Below, one piece after another: positions 61,843-64,000 of a stretch of 64,000 bases of DNA. Position 1 is the stretch's first letter, and each line of letters begins with the position of its first letter. This DNA is from Levilactobacillus brevis (GTDB lineage: Bacteria; Bacillota; Bacilli; Lactobacillales; Lactobacillaceae), in assembly GCA_021383565.1 (NCBI GenBank), contig CP079699.1:1798001-1862000 (forward strand). The letters run 5' to 3'. The position numbers and the translations under genes were made by a program. The notes beneath the pieces are model-generated. The model had not been told where the DNA came from, did no database searches, and saw only the letters and a program-made list of their open reading frames with translations.

Positions 61843-62152
61843 CTTTTAGGTCAATGATAACCCGTTTAGACGATTAACAAAAGTCATTAAAACCTGTCTA
61901 CACCACCGACTAGCCAGCCAATTCGCTTAACCCCAACGTTAATTTCGTCCATACCACTTGCGTTCATGGCCCAACAATAATTTCTAAATTCTTGGTACAC
62001 CATAGTCAGTAATCGGGTAACCATATTATCCCATCAGCCCACACTTAATTTCCTAGTATTTTGAGCTCATATCCCGTATGATAAAAGAAATCCAATAAGC
62101 TTAATCCGCTAAGAAATGGATAAAACCCACTTACAAAGGAGCCTCACACCTC
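61843..62152. other. Intergenic region with no recognised element
   Basis: The 310-base divergent gap between rarA and the exonuclease gene is AT-rich. I see no hairpin, repeat or small ORF that stands out. The promoters for both genes must lie here. Confidence 0.5.
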
Positions 62153-63076
62153 ATGGAAGACTACGTTGCCCTCGACATCAAAACTGCGAACTCCTCGCGC
62201 GCCGCGATCTGCGCCATTGGCCTCGCCCAATTCAAAAATGGCGAGCTGACCAATAGCCTCTACAGCCTCGTCAACCCGCACGAACCTTTTGCCGAACGCA
62301 ACACCGCCAACCATGGGATCGATGCCGCGGCGGTGGCCCAAGCGCCGACTTTTCCGGAATTGCTGCCACTCTTGCATCGCTGGCTCGACCATCAACTCGT
62401 GGTGTCCCATACCAATTTTGATATTTCGGCACTGCGCCAAGCTCTGACCAAATACGCCCGGCCCCAGTTCACGTTCAAATACTTCGATAGCTACATCATC
62501 TGTCAGCAGCTCGTGAATTATTCTCAACACCGCTTAGCCGACATGGCCGCTTACTTCGGCATTCGCAATCCGCACGAACACCACGCCCTCAATGATGCCC
62601 AGACGTGCGGCCACATTGTCGCGGCACTAGTCAATCACCGACAGGCCCCATCACTCAACAGTCTCTTAAACAAGGCTGGCTTCCACCAGTTAGGCGTCTC
62701 ATCTCAGTTGGAACAGAAAAAATTCCAGCGCACCAGCGTTCTAGACCTGATCGACATTGCTCCCGCGGTCAAGACCGCCGATTTCAACCGGTTCACGCCA
62801 GCCGCCCTGTTCTACCAACGAAACGTCGTCCTTACCGGTAAGCTTCAATTGATGACACGCGCCACGGCCTTTCAAAAGATCATTGCCGTCGGTGGGACGC
62901 CACAAGACGCGATTACCGATACGACGAATTTTCTCGTGGTCGGCCATACCAATCCACAAGTTGTCGGTGCCGATGGGAAATCCCCTAAGATTCGCAAGGC
63001 TGAGGAAATTAATAAGATTTTCCCAGTGATTACGATTATTGATGAATCCGACTTTCTTAAGGCAATTGCGCAATAA
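62153..63076 (+). CDS. DnaQ-like exonuclease with BRCT domain, motif I altered
   Basis: The 307-residue protein has a DEDDh exonuclease domain (about 1-165) and a C-terminal BRCT domain (about 222-305: V-V-L-T-G-K-L ... L-V-V-G-H-T-N). Motif II is H-T-N-F-D near 87-91 and motif III H-H-A-L-N-D near 142-147. In motif I the family has D-x-E (A-I-D-F-E-T-A-N), but here it is A-L-D-I-K-T-A-N: the catalytic glutamate is lysine (GAA to AAA, one base). It may be inactive. AAAGGAG precedes the ATG. Confidence 0.88.
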   Translation: MEDYVALDIKTANSSRAAICAIGLAQFKNGELTNSLYSLVNPHEPFAERNTANHGIDAAAVAQAPTFPELLPLLHRWLDHQLVVSHTNFDISALRQALTKYARPQFTFKYFDSYIICQQLVNYSQHRLADMAAYFGIRNPHEHHALNDAQTCGHIVAALVNHRQAPSLNSLLNKAGFHQLGVSSQLEQKKFQRTSVLDLIDIAPAVKTADFNRFTPAALFYQRNVVLTGKLQLMTRATAFQKIIAVGGTPQDAITDTTNFLVVGHTNPQVVGADGKSPKIRKAEEINKIFPVITIIDESDFLKAIAQ

Positions 63077-63102
63077 AAAAAACGAGAATATAACCCCGAA
63101 CA

Positions 63103-64000
63103 CTACCGTTTAACCGCATCAGTCTTTTTCAATAATGTCTGTAGATAATTCATAAAGCTCATTGTAGAAGATTCTTTTCCTTGTTTGCTATAGTGCTGAG
63201 ATTCAATCAAGTTATCAACTAACTTTTCAACCTCTGGAATACTTCCAAAAAGCCCATCTCGCCGCATATTTCGGATAACATTCTGAGCCTTATCGCCCAA
63301 TACGATCAAATGCTTAGGCTGGACAATCTGACACTCTTTAATAAAGAGCATCGCACTTTGTCGATACTTTTCCTGATTGTGCCGAATCACTTTTTCATAC
63401 GCTTGTGCACTATCAAAAAATTGATCGGCATTTGGCTTGGTCAAATCGCGAACATAAACATTAATAACTTGGCTATCCTTGATCGTAATTGTGTTACGAT
63501 CATTATTTTTGACCAAATTCTCTTTATACCGCTTGAGATATCCCGGATAAGCTTTAATCGCTAATTTTTTGATATTTTCGTCACTTTGATCAAGAAAGAT
63601 CCCTGGATTCTTACTCTCCTGGCTGACAAAGTAGTCGGCATCAATATTGGCTGAGCTACTATCCACAGTATTTTTCAAAATATCTGTAATATAGCTACCG
63701 CGAAAGCGTTCGTGGTTTGTCATAAGAGCAAACTTATAGGTTGGTGTCTTAACTACCATATCATGGAATTGGCCCCACTCGTTATTCACTGCCTGCCCTT
63801 CTTTACGCTCGGCAATGTTCAGCGCTACAAACATGTAATCCGACTTGAATGGCAAGTCTTGTTTAGCAGGGTTGGTAAACACAGAATCATCAACGCTCAA
63901 ATCAACTGACAAATACTGCCCAATATTATTTGGTGTCAATTTTACTGATCGCCTTTCCATTTCCTCTTTAATCTTCTCATTCTCAGGTAATTTCTTAAAA
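63103..64000 (-). CDS. Hypothetical protein, 5' end beyond window
   Basis: At least 298 residues are open through the window edge; ATG 63960 lacks a spaced ribosome site, and the frame upstream stays open (K-K-L-P-E-N-E-K-I-K-E-E), so the start is probably outside. The sequence S-D-Y-M-F-V-A-L-N, later F-R-G-S-Y-I-T-D and K-H-L-I-V-L-G-D-K-A, vaguely recalls the uracil-DNA-glycosylase fold, but catalytic motifs are not evident. No function is assigned. It is lower in GC than its neighbours, hinting at acquisition. Confidence 0.65.
   Translation of the reverse strand, partial: FKKLPENEKIKEEMERRSVKLTPNNIGQYLSVDLSVDDSVFTNPAKQDLPFKSDYMFVALNIAERKEGQAVNNEWGQFHDMVVKTPTYKFALMTNHERFRGSYITDILKNTVDSSSANIDADYFVSQESKNPGIFLDQSDENIKKLAIKAYPGYLKRYKENLVKNNDRNTITIKDSQVINVYVRDLTKPNADQFFDSAQAYEKVIRHNQEKYRQSAMLFIKECQIVQPKHLIVLGDKAQNVIRNMRRDGLFGSIPEVEKLVDNLIESQHYSKQGKESSTMSFMNYLQTLLKKTDAVKR

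Noticed and set aside
1-64000. CRISPR array, tRNA or rRNA genes, prophage module
   Set aside because: No regularly spaced direct repeats, cloverleaf tRNA with CCA-type acceptor or phage structural genes were seen. The cloverleaf repeats lack tRNA-sized arms and the conserved T-arm sequence GTTCRA in place.
63103-64000. Assignment of the right-edge gene to uracil-DNA glycosylases
   Set aside because: Only a loose pattern similarity; catalytic motifs are not visible and the N-terminus is missing.

Overview
The window looks like chromosomal DNA of a heterofermentative lactobacillus, most like Levilactobacillus (the L. brevis group). This rests on protein families recalled from memory (XylR/XylA/XylB/xylose symporters, GH120 xylosidase, DUF5776 surface protein, tyrosine-type T-box on an NhaC carrier) and on the GC-rich third codon positions; no database search was possible. 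No tRNA, rRNA or CRISPR array was seen.

Layout. 1-530: the start of thiM behind a TPP riboswitch. 0.57-6.7 kb: an SDR oxidoreductase, a FetAB-type ABC exporter, RlmCD-type rRNA methyltransferase, a small membrane protein and a DUF368 (PopT-type) protein. 6.75-9.04 kb: a non-coding composite repeat split by an intact IS3-family element with a 3-bp target duplication. 9.0-19.4 kb: glpK, a DNA glycosylase, a class I amidotransferase, a MucBP/DUF5776 surface protein, hydrolases, a tyrosine phosphatase, a candidate small RNA with C-rich loops and an orphan antitoxin. 19.4-23.3 kb: purB facing purA-guaC with PurBox-like sites. 23.9-27.6 kb: two Usp genes, mntH and a divergent DtxR/MntR-like regulator that seems to lack the metal ligands. 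27.7-40.3 kb: nhaC under a tyrosine T-box, GNAT, aldo/keto reductase, potassium channel, M20 peptidase, PEBP, Usp, YfhO and a DUF1801 protein, with two more copies of the composite repeat. 40.5-52.4 kb: a xylose/xylo-oligosaccharide regulon (two paralogous symporters around a GH120 beta-xylosidase, xylB, xylA, xylR) with four operator-like sites of one design and several cre sites; an intact IS256-family element (8-bp duplication) lies between xylA and xylR. 52.5-58.1 kb: an operon GH42 - MFS - GH5 - AraC regulator. 58.2-64 kb: an ArsC/LMW phosphatase, brnQ under an isoleucine T-box, rarA split by a frameshift at an A7 tract, a DnaQ-like exonuclease with BRCT and a gene cut by the right edge.

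How the parts work together. The xyl block would import xylose and short xylo-oligosaccharides, cleave the latter in the cytoplasm and deliver xylulose-5-phosphate to the phosphoketolase pathway; control is by XylR operators plus CcpA cre sites. The neighbouring GH42/GH5 operon carries a strong cre and looks like a second oligosaccharide system. Amino-acid and cofactor transport are controlled by RNA switches (TPP, Tyr T-box, Ile T-box).

The most unusual content is non-coding. A dispersed repeat of about 175-190 bp is present in at least seven copies in 64 kb; in the complete copies an outer stem encloses three hairpins, and the stem sequences differ between copies while pairing is mostly kept. 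Three copies sit inside a longer element with short terminal inverted repeats, one of which has a perfect 7-bp flanking duplication. A separate locus at 18.84-19.05 kb carries four successive stem-loops, each with a UCCC/CCCC loop, ending in a terminator: a candidate Shine-Dalgarno-targeting small RNA.
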